Assembly: GCF_938002845.1 (NCBI RefSeq)
Contig: NZ_CALKZP010000015.1
Span: 1-64,000 of the forward strand
Length of the DNA stretch: 64,000 nucleotides
Direction of reading: 5' to 3'
From: an uncultured Campylobacter sp.
Lineage (GTDB): Bacteria > Campylobacterota > Campylobacteria > Campylobacterales > Campylobacteraceae
Part shown: one piece after another, positions 40,811-50,153 of the stretch
Position numbering within the stretch: position 1 is the stretch's first letter
Layout: each line of letters opens with the position of its first letter
Program-made: the position numbers and the translations under genes
Notes under the pieces: generated by a model
The model's input: the letters and a program-made list of their open reading frames with translations, nothing else
What the model was told of the DNA's origin: nothing
Databases searched by the model: none

Positions 40811-42043
40811 TTAGACTTTATCTCGAAAGATAAAATGCGTCCTGCGCCGTATTTTAAAGCCGTAAAATAGCGCCAGCAGTAGCAAAATGCTAATTGCGCC
40901 GCAGATCGCAAGGGCTACGCGAGCGCCTAGCAGCTCGGTAAAAAAGCCCGATATGAGCGCTCCAAATGGCGTACTACCTATTAGAAATAGCGCGTATAAG
41001 CTAAGTACGCGCCCGCGGAATTCGTTGCTTACGTGCATTTGCACGGTGGAGTTGATGCTTGAGTTTGTGATTACGAAAAGAAATCCAGTTACGGCAAGCC
41101 CTGCTGCGGCCCATGCGAAGGAATTCGCAGCCCCAGTAAGAGCTAAGCTCACCCCCATAGCGATCGCGCACGATCTGATTTTACGGATGCCAAGTTTATC
41201 AAAAATTGCTACGAAAAGCGCGCCGCAAAAGGCTCCCACGCCTAGAGCCGACATCAAATATCCAAAGCTTCGCTCATCCGCGCCGAGGCTAAGCTTAACA
41301 AGTGCCGAGATCGTTACATTATAATTTGGCACCAGCGTCGCTACTATAAGCACTATTATCATTAGCTCGCTTAGAATTTTTTTGTGCGATACATACGAAA
41401 TTCCAGCACCGATCGAGGCAAAAACGCCTCCGCTTCTGCTAGATAGCGTAGTAACGGATGGCGGAATTTTTATGAAAAACAGCGAAACGATGATGCCTAA
41501 AAAGCTAAGTGCATTGAATAAAAAGCAAAAGCCCACGCCCCACAGCGCCATCACGATCCCCGCAAGTGCGGGTCCTGCAATACGAGCGACATTAAAGGAC
41601 ATAGAATTTAACGCTATGGCGTTGGCTAGATCGCGGGGCGAGTCGATGAGGTCTTTTACCATCGATTGACGGCTCGGGGCGTCCATGCTGGTAAAGATGC
41701 CGCTTGCAAAAGCACAAAATAAAATTTTGCCGAAAGAATATAGCTCGCAAAAGCTCATAACCGCGAAAATTGAGGCGGTCACCGCCATGCCTATTTGAGC
41801 GAGCAAAAGGATCTTTTTGCGATTAAACTTATCGAGTAGTACACCGGAAAACGGCGTGAAAAGTAGCGCGGGCAAGAACCTCGCTGCAGCTACGAGGCTG
41901 ACCTTAAAAGCGTCTGCGGTGATGCTTAGCACTAGCCACGGCAGCGCGACGCTTTGCATCCAAGAGCCGATCAGCGAGAGGTTCATCCCGATCCAATAAA
42001 TTCTAAAATTTGAGTATTTAAGCGATAGGAAGGGATTTTTCAA
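40811..42043 (-). CDS. MFS transporter, EntS/MFS_3-like
   Basis: 410 residues with about twelve membrane segments. LKYSNFRIYWIGMNLSLIGSWMQSVALPWLV is the typical start of the enterobactin-exporter-like (MFS_3) group, with motif A as GVLLDKFNRKKILL. Members export siderophores or drugs; the substrate here is unknown. TATAAT lies 30 bases upstream on the minus strand. Confidence 0.85.
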   Translation of the reverse strand: MKNPFLSLKYSNFRIYWIGMNLSLIGSWMQSVALPWLVLSITADAFKVSLVAAARFLPALLFTPFSGVLLDKFNRKKILLLAQIGMAVTASIFAVMSFCELYSFGKILFCAFASGIFTSMDAPSRQSMVKDLIDSPRDLANAIALNSMSFNVARIAGPALAGIVMALWGVGFCFLFNALSFLGIIVSLFFIKIPPSVTTLSSRSGGVFASIGAGISYVSHKKILSELMIIVLIVATLVPNYNVTISALVKLSLGADERSFGYLMSALGVGAFCGALFVAIFDKLGIRKIRSCAIAMGVSLALTGAANSFAWAAAGLAVTGFLFVITNSSINSTVQMHVSNEFRGRVLSLYALFLIGSTPFGALISGFFTELLGARVALAICGAISILLLLALFYGFKIRRRTHFIFRDKV

Positions 42044-42072
42044 CGCGCTGCCTTTTGAAATTTTGATTTGAG

Positions 42073-42078
42073 ATTATA
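42073..42078 (-). promoter_or_regulatory. Predicted -10 box for the EntS-like MFS gene
   Basis: The minus strand reads TATAAT 30 bases before the ATG at 42043. A plus-strand TATACT (42164-42169) in the same divergent region is the likely -10 of the PAS gene. Confidence 0.4.
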
Positions 42079-42199
42079 CATTAAATTTTAAAAATTCACT
42101 TAAAGATTTAACATTTATAAAAATTTAACGAAAATTTAATATTTCTGAAAAGAAAAATTTTATATACTCTGCAATAAATTTTTAAGCAAAGGATTAAAA

Positions 42200-42766
42200 A
42201 TGCAAAGACCGACTCCGATTAATCAGGAAATCAAACTCGATGAGAAGCGCTATATAGTTTCCAAAACCGATCCGAAGGGCATTATCACGTTTGCAAATCC
42301 GTATTTTTGTATGATTTGTGGCTATAGTGAGCTTGAGCTTTTGGGGCAGCCGCATAACATCATACGTCATCCGGACATGCCGCGCATAGCGTTTAAGCTC
42401 ATGTGGGATACGATACAACAAGGCAAGGATTTTACCGCCGTCGTAAAGAATTTAGCCAAGGACGGGCGCTTTTATTGGGTCATTACGGAATTCACTTCTA
42501 AAAAAGATCCTGTGACAGGGCAGATCACCGAATACACGGCATTTCGCAAGGCTCCACCAAGATCCACGATCGAAACTATAGAGCCAATTTATAGGGCATT
42601 GCTGGATGCTGAAAGAAACGGCGGTATGCAGGCTAGCCAAAAGGCGCTCGTGGACTTTTTAAAAAGTAAAGGCGAGACCTACGAGAGCTGGATCGCAAAG
42701 GTCTCAGGCAAATCAAATCCGCTCACCGCAATGTTTTTTAAGGCAATGAAAAAGCTTTTTAGCTAG
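42200..42766 (+). CDS. PAS-domain protein, Aer/CetB-like
   Basis: 188 residues. An N-terminal PAS domain starts IVSKTDPKGIITFANPYFCMICGYS, has the flavin-site segment LLGQPHNIIRHPDMPRIAF and ends YWVITEFTSKKDPVTG. This PAS type binds FAD in Aer and in the C. jejuni energy-taxis protein CetB. The C-terminal 60 residues are helical with no methyl-accepting domain, so it would act through a partner. No chemotaxis gene lies next to it. Confidence 0.85.
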   Translation: MQRPTPINQEIKLDEKRYIVSKTDPKGIITFANPYFCMICGYSELELLGQPHNIIRHPDMPRIAFKLMWDTIQQGKDFTAVVKNLAKDGRFYWVITEFTSKKDPVTGQITEYTAFRKAPPRSTIETIEPIYRALLDAERNGGMQASQKALVDFLKSKGETYESWIAKVSGKSNPLTAMFFKAMKKLFS

Positions 42767-42935
42767 TCCGGTTAAAATTTAATGCAAACCCCGCGCAATG
42801 CGATTGTTTGGCTTTGCGCGAGAAAAGGCAGATAAAGTACAAAACCGCCTGTTCATGAAATTTTGAAATTCTACGAAATTTTAAATTTAGCGCCCAAGCT
42901 TTGAAATTTCACGTCTTCATCAAACGCGCTACAGA

Positions 42936-43550
42936 TCAAAGCCCCTCAAGCGTTATGTCGTAGAGTCTCTCTACCGTTTCGTCGTTTAAATTTAGCGTCT
43001 TTTTGCTTCGTAAAAATTCTAAAATTTCATCCTGCGTAAAGCCCGCTCTTTGCGCGCAAAGCTCGTGCGCAGGCAAAAAGCCGCGGCATAGCGCGATATT
43101 TTCCGAAATTTCTTCGTCGCATAAAAAGCAATATGGCTCGTCGTGCAACCGCCCCTCAAATTTTAAAATTTCGGCGTAGCTTTCTACGATTATGCGGCGC
43201 GGATTTTGTTTGCCAAAGCGCACAGCAGCTCGGTTTAGCAGCTCGTAATAGAACTTATCCAGATGCTCGGCATCTTTTAGATGCGCGTGCAAAAGCCGCA
43301 TAAACTGCTGCCAAAACAAAAGCTTCTCGCGGTTTCCGAGCCACGAGTATCCCAGATGCATCACGCCGCTAAGGCGCGGGAGGAAGTTTTGATTTTGCGA
43401 GAGCTCGAAGTCGATCTTATAGCCCTGGATGATGTTTGAATGACGCGCGCCGTAGAAGCGATACGCACGCACGAGCGCGCTTTCGCTCAGCACGTCCACA
43501 ATGCAGTCCTCGTCCCTAACTTTGGTCGTTTTTAATATAAATCCTTGCAT
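42936..43550 (-). CDS. recO: DNA recombination/repair protein RecO
   Basis: 204 residues, the short epsilonproteobacterial form. MQGFILKTTKVRDEDCIVDVLSES is the OB-fold start. A zinc-type site with CFLCDEEI and HELC appears near residues 140-160. RecO helps load RecA onto SSB-coated gaps together with RecR. It is divergent from accD. Confidence 0.85.
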   Translation of the reverse strand: MQGFILKTTKVRDEDCIVDVLSESALVRAYRFYGARHSNIIQGYKIDFELSQNQNFLPRLSGVMHLGYSWLGNREKLLFWQQFMRLLHAHLKDAEHLDKFYYELLNRAAVRFGKQNPRRIIVESYAEILKFEGRLHDEPYCFLCDEEISENIALCRGFLPAHELCAQRAGFTQDEILEFLRSKKTLNLNDETVERLYDITLEGL

Positions 43551-43601
43551 TTTCCTATTTTAGCGAAATTCACATATAAATTTAAATAAAGAATTTTAGG
43601 T

Positions 43602-43607
43602 TATAAT
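43602..43607 (+). promoter_or_regulatory. Predicted -10 box for accD
   Basis: TATAAT lies 37 bases before the accD ATG, with T-rich sequence just upstream as in Campylobacter promoters. Confidence 0.5.
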
Positions 43608-43643
43608 CAGAAGTTTCATTTTATAGAATTTAAAGGAAATCAT

Positions 43644-44543
43644 ATGAATTTTGGAGATCTATTTTCAAAAATACGTAGAACGCAGCCCGCACCGAGCGAA
43701 GCTCCTACGCATTGGATCAAGTGCCCAGGATGCGGCGCGCTGATGTATAGCAAAGAGGTCGAGCAAAATCATAGCGTTTGCCCCAAGTGTAACTATCACC
43801 TTCGTTTTGACGCGCAGGCTCGCATCGATCTGATCTGCGATGAAGGCTCTTTCGTGGAGTACGATCAAAATTTGCAGCCCGTCGATCCACTAAAATTCGT
43901 CGATAAAAAATCCTACAAAAAGCGTATTGCCGAGAGCAAAGAAAAAACGGGCAGGCTTAGCGCAGTGATCGCGGGCGAGGGCGCTATAAGTCGCCAAAAA
44001 ATTCAGCTCGTGGTGTTTGATTTTAACTTCATGGGCGGAAGCCTGGGCTCCGTGGAGGGCGAAAAGATCGTGCGCGCCGTAAAGCGCAGCCTTGATAAAA
44101 ACGAGCCGCTAATCATCGTAAGCGCAAGCGGTGGTGCTAGGATGCAAGAAAGCACCTTTTCGCTGATGCAGATGAGTAAAACCTCTGCCGCGCTTAAAAT
44201 TTTATCCGAGCATAAGATTCCTTTCATATCCGTTCTTACCGATCCTACGATGGGCGGCGTGAGCGCGTCCTTTGCATGGTTGGGAGATATCATCATCGCA
44301 GAGCCCGGCGCTCTTATCGGCTTTGCCGGGCAGCGCGTCATCAAGCAAACTATCGGCGCGGATCTGCCGGAGGGCTTTCAGAGATCGGAATTTCTGCTCG
44401 AGCACGGATTAATTGATGCGATCGTTCCTAGAGCCGAGATGAGGCAGTATCTAAGCGATATAATCAACGTGCTTAGCAAAAACGCCGTGCAGATTGACGA
44501 CACGAGTGATAAATCGCTGCACGAAGATGGAAGCGAAGAGTAG
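43644..44543 (+). CDS. accD: Acetyl-CoA carboxylase carboxyltransferase subunit beta
   Basis: 299 residues. The N-terminal zinc ribbon is CPGCGALMYSKEVEQNHSVCPKC (27-50; four Cys). The carboxyltransferase core has VVFDFNFMGGSLGSVEGEKI, SASGGARMQESTFSLMQMSK and LTDPTMGGVSASFAWLGDI. It moves CO2 from biotin to acetyl-CoA to give malonyl-CoA for fatty acid synthesis. The stop shares a base with the rlmH start (TAGTG). Gene order accD-rlmH-dksA-like-hypothetical-dus matches C. jejuni. Confidence 0.96.
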   Translation: MNFGDLFSKIRRTQPAPSEAPTHWIKCPGCGALMYSKEVEQNHSVCPKCNYHLRFDAQARIDLICDEGSFVEYDQNLQPVDPLKFVDKKSYKKRIAESKEKTGRLSAVIAGEGAISRQKIQLVVFDFNFMGGSLGSVEGEKIVRAVKRSLDKNEPLIIVSASGGARMQESTFSLMQMSKTSAALKILSEHKIPFISVLTDPTMGGVSASFAWLGDIIIAEPGALIGFAGQRVIKQTIGADLPEGFQRSEFLLEHGLIDAIVPRAEMRQYLSDIINVLSKNAVQIDDTSDKSLHEDGSEE

Positions 44544-44995
44544 TGCAGATAACGGTAAATTCCATCCAAAAGGGCGCGGACGAGTTCGCAGGCGCGATAA
44601 GCGATTATAAAAAAATGGCGGCTAAATTTGCGACGGTGCGAGATGAGACGTTTTTTAATGCTAATATCGCTCGTGCCCAGAGCGCGTCTCGCGAGCTCGC
44701 ACTTATGGCGTACGATGAAGCTTATCTACCGCGCCTTAGCGGATACGTCGTAGCTCTGGATGAGCGCGGACAGGAGCTAGATAGCATGGAATTTGCGAGT
44801 ATGCTAAAGGATAAAAGTAGCGTGTCATTTTTCATCGGTGGCGCTTACGGACTTAGTGAAAATTTTAAGGCAAAAGCCGATAAAATAATCAGTCTTAGTA
44901 GGCTTACGTTAGCGCACAAAATCGCTAAACTTTTGCTCTTTGAGCAAATTTTTCGCGCACTGTGTATTAACGCAAACCATCCATATCACAAATAA
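44543..44995 (+). CDS. rlmH: 23S rRNA pseudouridine1915 N3-methyltransferase RlmH
   Basis: 150 residues from a GTG overlapping the accD stop. It has the SPOUT-class knot features FFIGGAYGLSE (SAM-binding loop) and ISLSRLTLAHKIAKLLLFEQIFRA, with the conserved end NHPYHK. Length and motifs match RlmH closely. It methylates the pseudouridine in helix 69 of 23S rRNA. Confidence 0.93.
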   Translation: MQITVNSIQKGADEFAGAISDYKKMAAKFATVRDETFFNANIARAQSASRELALMAYDEAYLPRLSGYVVALDERGQELDSMEFASMLKDKSSVSFFIGGAYGLSENFKAKADKIISLSRLTLAHKIAKLLLFEQIFRALCINANHPYHK

Positions 44996-45004
44996 AGGGA
45001 AAGA

Positions 45005-45361
45005 ATGAAAAAAAACGAGTTGAAATTTTACAAGAAAATTTTAGAAGAAAAAAGAGAGCAACTCATCGCCAATATTAATAGCTCTGTAAATGAAATTTCG
45101 GAATTGCGCGAAAATAAAGCTGCGGATGATTTTGATGTAGCGAGCATGAATACGGATTTAAGCATCGAATACTCGCTCAATGTTAATCAACAAAAGGCGT
45201 TTTTAGAGATTGAAAGCGCGCTTAAACGTATCGAAAACGGCACTTATGGGCTTTGCGAGAGCTGCGGCGAACAGATAAGCTTAGAGCGTCTTAAGGTAAA
45301 TCCAGAGGCGAGATTGTGCATTTCGTGCAAGGAACAGGCGGAAAAGCAAAATAGGAGTTAG
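45005..45361 (+). CDS. DksA/TraR-family zinc-finger protein
   Basis: 118 residues. A long coiled-coil (1-80) is followed by the C4 zinc finger CESCGEQISLERL...CISCKEQ. In the coiled-coil tip, the segment ADDFDVASMN carries the paired acidic residues that reach into RNA polymerase. C. jejuni DksA-like protein at this locus affects the stringent response. The SD is GGGAAAG. Confidence 0.9.
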   Translation: MKKNELKFYKKILEEKREQLIANINSSVNEISELRENKAADDFDVASMNTDLSIEYSLNVNQQKAFLEIESALKRIENGTYGLCESCGEQISLERLKVNPEARLCISCKEQAEKQNRS

Positions 45362-45363
45362 CT

Positions 45364-46365
45364 ATGAAAACCAAGCAATTCTTTTTATATTCGATCGTTT
45401 ATATCGCAATCGTCGCGATTTTAGTTTTTACACAGCAAAGCAGTAGCTATACACTGGGGCTTTTCGGTTTTACGCTTACGCTTCCTGTGGCGGTGTGGAT
45501 CGTACTGCCGCTAATTTTATATATGATTTTAGCGATTTTTCATATCGTTTTTCATAGCTTCGCGTTTTATCGTACAAAAAGGGCGATCGCAAAGGATCTA
45601 AGCGCATACGATGCGATGAGTAAAGAGGTTTTGCTGGGTCTTGATACCAATAAAGACTTTAAAACCGAGTATTTTAAAGACCCGAGCGAGCTTACTAAAA
45701 TTTTATCTCCGTGGTACGATAGCACCGGCATAGATGTCAAAAATGAGGATCTAAAAGAGGTCATAGGCGTTATCGAGAAGGTTAAAAACGGCGAAGTGGC
45801 GGATCTGCGAAAATATAAACTTCCTAAAGATAACGGACTATTTTTGCAAAACGAGCTCAATCGCCTCGACGCCGAGCCTGCGTATGCGTATGAAATTTTA
45901 AAAACTAAGGGCGTTTATAGTGAAAATATCACTAAAAAAGCCTATGCCGTAGCGCTTGCCAAAGGAAGCTACGATAAGATCAAGGCCTATAAAATTCCTC
46001 AAGATATAGCCGAGGTAAATATTTTAGTGGATCGCGCGGTAAATGACGCGAGCTTTGAGATCAGTAGTGAGGAGCTTTTCGATCTCGTAAATAATGAAAA
46101 ATTTAACGAGCAGGATTTTATCGGCTTTGCCAAAAAGCTAAAAAATCATCTCGCTCCAGAGCAATACAAAGCCTTTTTCGAGCGGCTCAAAAACGAGAAT
46201 CAAGAAGCGACCGAGGCATATCTGTACGCGCTATATGAGCTTGGCATGATCGACGAGTTTAGAGAGCAGCTAAGCCTCGCCGACGGCGACGAGTTTGAGA
46301 AGTTTAAAATTCTGCTATTTTTGCGAGACAACGGCAAAAACGTCCCTGCGTCGCTGTTATTTTAG
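45364..46365 (+). CDS. Conserved Campylobacter membrane protein, function unknown
   Basis: 333 residues starting two bases after the DksA-like stop. Two membrane helices (about 7-22 and 33-58) are followed by a long helical cytoplasmic domain, rich in Lys and Glu (IAKDLSAYDAMSKEVLLG, EELFDLVNNEKFNEQDF). An equivalent hypothetical lies between dksA-like and dus in C. jejuni. No enzymatic motif is seen. Confidence 0.75.
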   Translation: MKTKQFFLYSIVYIAIVAILVFTQQSSSYTLGLFGFTLTLPVAVWIVLPLILYMILAIFHIVFHSFAFYRTKRAIAKDLSAYDAMSKEVLLGLDTNKDFKTEYFKDPSELTKILSPWYDSTGIDVKNEDLKEVIGVIEKVKNGEVADLRKYKLPKDNGLFLQNELNRLDAEPAYAYEILKTKGVYSENITKKAYAVALAKGSYDKIKAYKIPQDIAEVNILVDRAVNDASFEISSEELFDLVNNEKFNEQDFIGFAKKLKNHLAPEQYKAFFERLKNENQEATEAYLYALYELGMIDEFREQLSLADGDEFEKFKILLFLRDNGKNVPASLLF

Positions 46366-46903
46366 CTCGGTAATTTTACCAGTTCGTTTTATGCGGGTAA
46401 GAGAGGCTGCTTTTTACGATCTGTGCGGCTATCAAACACAGCCTGCGCGATAAAATTTAAAGTGCGGGTAAAATTCTAACTCGCGCAAATTTTAAATTTC
46501 AAAATTTATCGAAAAATCAATGCGCGTAAGCGGTAAAATTTAAAAGATTTGCTTGCGTAGTGCGCGTGTAAACGGGTTTTGCATTTATGCGATGAAATTT
46601 AAAATTTAAACGTAAAGCGTAAGACTTGCTAGCCGAATAAAGTGCTGAAACTTTAAAATCCGCGCGGCGTTTTGCAAGCTGCTTGCTGGGCTCGCCGTGC
46701 AAATAAAATTGGTGGCGATCATTCTTGCTGCCGTTTTGCCGCCATGCAAATTAGCCAAGCTTAAAAATAAAATTCGCGCCTAAATGCGAATACCGCAGCC
46801 TATGAAATTTAAAATTTAAAGCTCGTGGCAAAACCCACTGCAAGCGTTGCGGCGTTAAATTTAAAGATTTAAATTCAGACGAAATCAAAATGAGAAATTT
46901 AAA
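46366..46903. other. Intergenic region, RAATTY-rich with a repeated segment
   Basis: 538 bases with no supportable gene and about fourteen RAATTY hexamers. The sequence ATGAAATTTAAAATTTAAA occurs twice, near 46590 and 46802. The dus gene begins at its right end. Confidence 0.45.
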
Positions 46904-47830
46904 ATGACGGAAGATTTTTTTAAAAGGAACCCTCTATTTTTGGCGCCTTTGGCGGGCTTTTCGGATCCGCCGCTGCGGGGCGTAGTGAAAAAATTCGGCT
47001 GCGACGCGACCGTAAGCGAGATGATAAGCGCAAACGCCCTTGTTTTCGAGGGTGAAAAGACGCTAAAGATGCTCGAAAAAAACGCCGCCGAAACCCCATT
47101 TTTCGTACAGATCGCAGGCAGCGATGCGGAGATCGTCAAAAAGGCGGTTTTGCTCATCAACAAATTTGACGGCATCGACGGCATCGATCTAAACTGCGGC
47201 TGCCCCGTCCCCAAGGTCGTAAAGCAGGGCGCTGGCTCGGCGCTGCTGCTTGATCTGCCCCGTCTATCGCGCCTGGTTGAGACGATCAAAAAGTATTCGA
47301 ACAAAAAATTTACGAGCGCGAAGGTGCGGCTGGGCTTTGGTGCTGTGGATATCGAAAATATCGCGCGCGCCGTACAAAGCGCAGGAGCCGATTTTATCGC
47401 GATTCACGGCCGCACCAGAGCGGGCGGATACAGCGCGGCGGTGGATTACGGCGCGATCGCAAGAGCCAAACGTGCGCTGCAAATCCCCGTGATCGCAAAC
47501 GGCGACATAAACTCCTCCAATGCGCCCGCAGTGCGAGGCCTTAGCGGCGCAGACGCGTTGATGATCGGTCGCGCGGTAATCGGCAGGCCGTGGATATTTC
47601 GCGAGATCAAAACTGGCGAGCAGGCAAGCGATGCGCTAAAAAGGGAGATTGTGCTTTATCATTTCGCTCAAATGCTAAGCCATTACGGTGTGCGCGGCGT
47701 TACGATATTTCGCAAGCATCTGCATGAATACTCCAAGGGGCGCGAAAACGCCGCAAGCTTTCGCGAGCAGATCAACCATGTCGCCGCCGAGAGCGAAATG
47801 ACTCGGCTAATCGAGGAATTTTTTAGCTAA
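46904..47830 (+). CDS. dusB: tRNA-dihydrouridine synthase, DusB-like
   Basis: 308 residues. The FMN-binding TIM barrel has LAPLAGFSDPPLRGVV at the start, IDLNCGCPVPKVVKQGAGSALL with the catalytic Cys (about residue 92), and IHGRTRAGGYSA, ANGDINS and MIGRAVIGRPWIF for phosphate and FMN binding. It reduces uridine to dihydrouridine in tRNA D-loops. This single Dus is the usual one in Campylobacter. Confidence 0.93.
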   Translation: MTEDFFKRNPLFLAPLAGFSDPPLRGVVKKFGCDATVSEMISANALVFEGEKTLKMLEKNAAETPFFVQIAGSDAEIVKKAVLLINKFDGIDGIDLNCGCPVPKVVKQGAGSALLLDLPRLSRLVETIKKYSNKKFTSAKVRLGFGAVDIENIARAVQSAGADFIAIHGRTRAGGYSAAVDYGAIARAKRALQIPVIANGDINSSNAPAVRGLSGADALMIGRAVIGRPWIFREIKTGEQASDALKREIVLYHFAQMLSHYGVRGVTIFRKHLHEYSKGRENAASFREQINHVAAESEMTRLIEEFFS

Positions 47831-47852
47831 ATTTAGAATTTTAGGAACTCTG

Positions 47853-48290
47853 ATGATTATTTTAAAAATTATAGCCTGTGCATTTTCGATGAGTTTTTGC
47901 TTGATGTGCATTTCAAGTTTGATGGGTTTTTTGACAGGGCAGATTTTTGACACGTCTAGCGTCTGGGATGGCGACCCTCTAGAATGGCTGCAGAAAAAAT
48001 TCGCATATTTCCTATTTTTGTGGATATTTTCCTGCGGGATTTGCGCGATACTTGCCGCAAAGTTAAAGGATTTTGGTAAGCTCACGGATTTTTTCGTAAA
48101 TTTATTTTTGCCTACAGCAGCGGTTTGGATACTATCGCCATTTTTAGGGATGATGATTGTGGCGCTGATTGTTTCAGATTTGCATCTTGCCACGTTTTAT
48201 TCCTCGTTGCTTAGCGCATTAATATTTATCGTTCTTTTTATGATCGTCGTAGCTGAGGTCCTAAAGCAGATTTATCCGCCCAAGTCCTAG
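47853..48290 (+). CDS. Hypothetical membrane protein
   Basis: 145 residues with four hydrophobic segments (about 1-24, 48-70, 78-100, 113-140). The SD is AGGAA. No motif recognised. It follows dusB closely on the same strand and may be expressed with it. Confidence 0.6.
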   Translation: MIILKIIACAFSMSFCLMCISSLMGFLTGQIFDTSSVWDGDPLEWLQKKFAYFLFLWIFSCGICAILAAKLKDFGKLTDFFVNLFLPTAAVWILSPFLGMMIVALIVSDLHLATFYSSLLSALIFIVLFMIVVAEVLKQIYPPKS

Positions 48291-48388
48291 CGCGCGAAAT
48301 TTTAAAATTTAGCGCAGAGCTTTTATCTACCGCTTATATCATAGCCCGCACGTTAAAAGGCGAGGGCGTTAAAATTTAAGGAGAAATT

Positions 48389-49120
48389 ATGGAAAATATC
48401 TACATCATAGGCGACGTGCATGGCTGCTACAGATCGCTTTTGGCGTTAATAGAACAGCTGCCGCATAAATTTGATAGTAAAATTTGCTTCGTGGGCGATC
48501 TGATCGACCGAGGCCCTGCGAGTGCGGATGTGGTTGAATTCGTGCGCGCTCGCGGATACGACGCAGTGATGGGCAATCACGAAAAGCGCTTTGTGGGCAA
48601 TGCAAAAACCGCCCTAAGATGCGCAAAGACGGGCAAATTTACGAGTTCAAACGACCCTTACGCATTTTTTAGCCTGGATGAAAGCTGGCTGTTTAATAAT
48701 GGTGGTGAAGCGACGCTAGCGTCGTATTATCGTCACGGAGGCGTGAAGCAATGCAAGGAGCATCTGCGGTTTGTCTCGCGGCTGCCGATTTACTTGGAGT
48801 ATGATTTGCGTGATGAAAGCGGTCGCGCGCTCGTCGTATCGCACTCTGCAGTGGGTCGCGCGTGGGGGATCAGACACGATGCAGAACGTGCGAAAAGCTT
48901 CGCCGCTCACGTGCTAAGCGGACGCGGAGACGATAGCGCGAATGATGGAATTTTTAATGTCTACGGGCACACGCCAGTAAAAAAGCCCATCATTACGGAA
49001 TTTAGCGCAAATATCGATCTGGGCTGTGTTTATAAAAAGCACTGGGGCGAGAAGGCGAGGCTTTGCGCACTGGAATTTCCCTCAAAGAAAATTTTCACGC
49101 AGGAATGCATAGATTTTTGA
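48389..49120 (+). CDS. PPP-family metallophosphatase
   Basis: 243 residues. The PPP signature set is complete: GDVHGCY (residue 8), GDLIDRGP (37), MGNHEKRF (59), a His in VVSHSAVGRAW and YGHTPVKKP near the end. This is the Ser/Thr phosphatase or ApaH/PrpA branch; a diadenosine tetraphosphatase or protein phosphatase role is possible. SD AAGGAG. It stands alone. Confidence 0.88.
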   Translation: MENIYIIGDVHGCYRSLLALIEQLPHKFDSKICFVGDLIDRGPASADVVEFVRARGYDAVMGNHEKRFVGNAKTALRCAKTGKFTSSNDPYAFFSLDESWLFNNGGEATLASYYRHGGVKQCKEHLRFVSRLPIYLEYDLRDESGRALVVSHSAVGRAWGIRHDAERAKSFAAHVLSGRGDDSANDGIFNVYGHTPVKKPIITEFSANIDLGCVYKKHWGEKARLCALEFPSKKIFTQECIDF

Positions 49121-49241
49121 GTTCGCATCCAGGCTCGCACGTATTAAAATTTAAATTGCGCAGGCTGTTTGAAAGCGAAATTTTAGAATTTAAAGGCGCG
49201 TTCTTGCAGCTCCCGTCGCGCAGTCAGGTCGCGCTGAAATT

Positions 49242-50072
49242 TTAAATAATATCCCTTAGCTTGCGCGCTTCATACATCCACGCCTCAAGCTCATCCCAGC
49301 GCTCGTCACGAATCATCTGCACGCAAATTTCAAGCTCGTTTTTAAAAGCGTCGATCGCGCCTAGGAGGTTCGTGCGGTTTTGCTTGAAAATATCGACCCA
49401 CATCTGCGGCGAGCTCTTGGCGATACGGCTCATGCCCGAGAAGCTGCCGCCGGCTAAATTTATGATGTTGCGGCGATTTTCCTCTTTTAGTACGCTGTTT
49501 ACGAGCGAGTAGCTGATCGCATGCGGCAGGTGTGAGATGAGCGCCACGTGGTGATCGTGGCTTTTTGCGTCCATAAATACGATCTTCATCCCCGCGAAAG
49601 AAAAAATTTCGACCGCGCGCTTGACATGCGTTTCGTCCGCGCCGTGATCGTCGCAGATGACGACTACCGCGCCGTTTAAAAGCTCTTTAAATGCCGCTTG
49701 CGGACCGGAGTTTTCGGTACCAGCCATTGGGTGAGCTGCGATGAAATTTCGTCTGATTTGCGGCGGGCAGTTTTGTAAAATTTTAAATTTCGTGCTTCCC
49801 AGATCAATGATCGTCGTTTCACTTCTGCAGTCGCTTAGTTTTTTCAACGTCTCAATAATTGCCTCCACGGGGATTGCAAGAAAGATCGCGTCGCAGCTTT
49901 GCTTCATCTGCTCCAAACTTAAAATTTCATGCACGAGCCCGAGTCGCAGAGCTTCTTTTTCGTTTTCGCGGTTGATGTCGCAGCCATAGACGGCGCTAAT
50001 TATTTTGGTGCTTTTTAGACATAGCCCCAGCGAGCCGCCGATGAGACCCAGACCGATAATTCCTATCTTCAT
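49242..50072 (-). CDS. tyrA: Prephenate dehydrogenase
   Basis: 276 residues from the ATG at 50072 with SD AAGGA; the frame reaches 50096. NAD-binding GIIGLGLIGGSLGL starts it, followed by IDLGSTK, AHPMAGTENSG (substrate loop) and the helical dimer domain with HDHHVALISHLPHAIS. It converts prephenate to 4-hydroxyphenylpyruvate for tyrosine. It is divergent from bamA, the same neighbour as in C. jejuni. Confidence 0.93.
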   Translation of the reverse strand: MKIGIIGLGLIGGSLGLCLKSTKIISAVYGCDINRENEKEALRLGLVHEILSLEQMKQSCDAIFLAIPVEAIIETLKKLSDCRSETTIIDLGSTKFKILQNCPPQIRRNFIAAHPMAGTENSGPQAAFKELLNGAVVVICDDHGADETHVKRAVEIFSFAGMKIVFMDAKSHDHHVALISHLPHAISYSLVNSVLKEENRRNIINLAGGSFSGMSRIAKSSPQMWVDIFKQNRTNLLGAIDAFKNELEICVQMIRDERWDELEAWMYEARKLRDII

Positions 50073-50114
50073 AAAATTCCTTTTTGATATATGCAAGTTT
50101 TAATTTTAATGTGG

Positions 50115-50120
50115 TATTAT
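50115..50120 (+). promoter_or_regulatory. Predicted -10 box for bamA
   Basis: TATTAT lies 34 bases before the bamA ATG; ATTATA on the same patch (50116-50121) also gives TATAAT on the minus strand, suitably placed for tyrA. Confidence 0.4.
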
Positions 50121-50153
50121 ACGCAAATTATTTTCGTTTTTAGGTAAAATTTT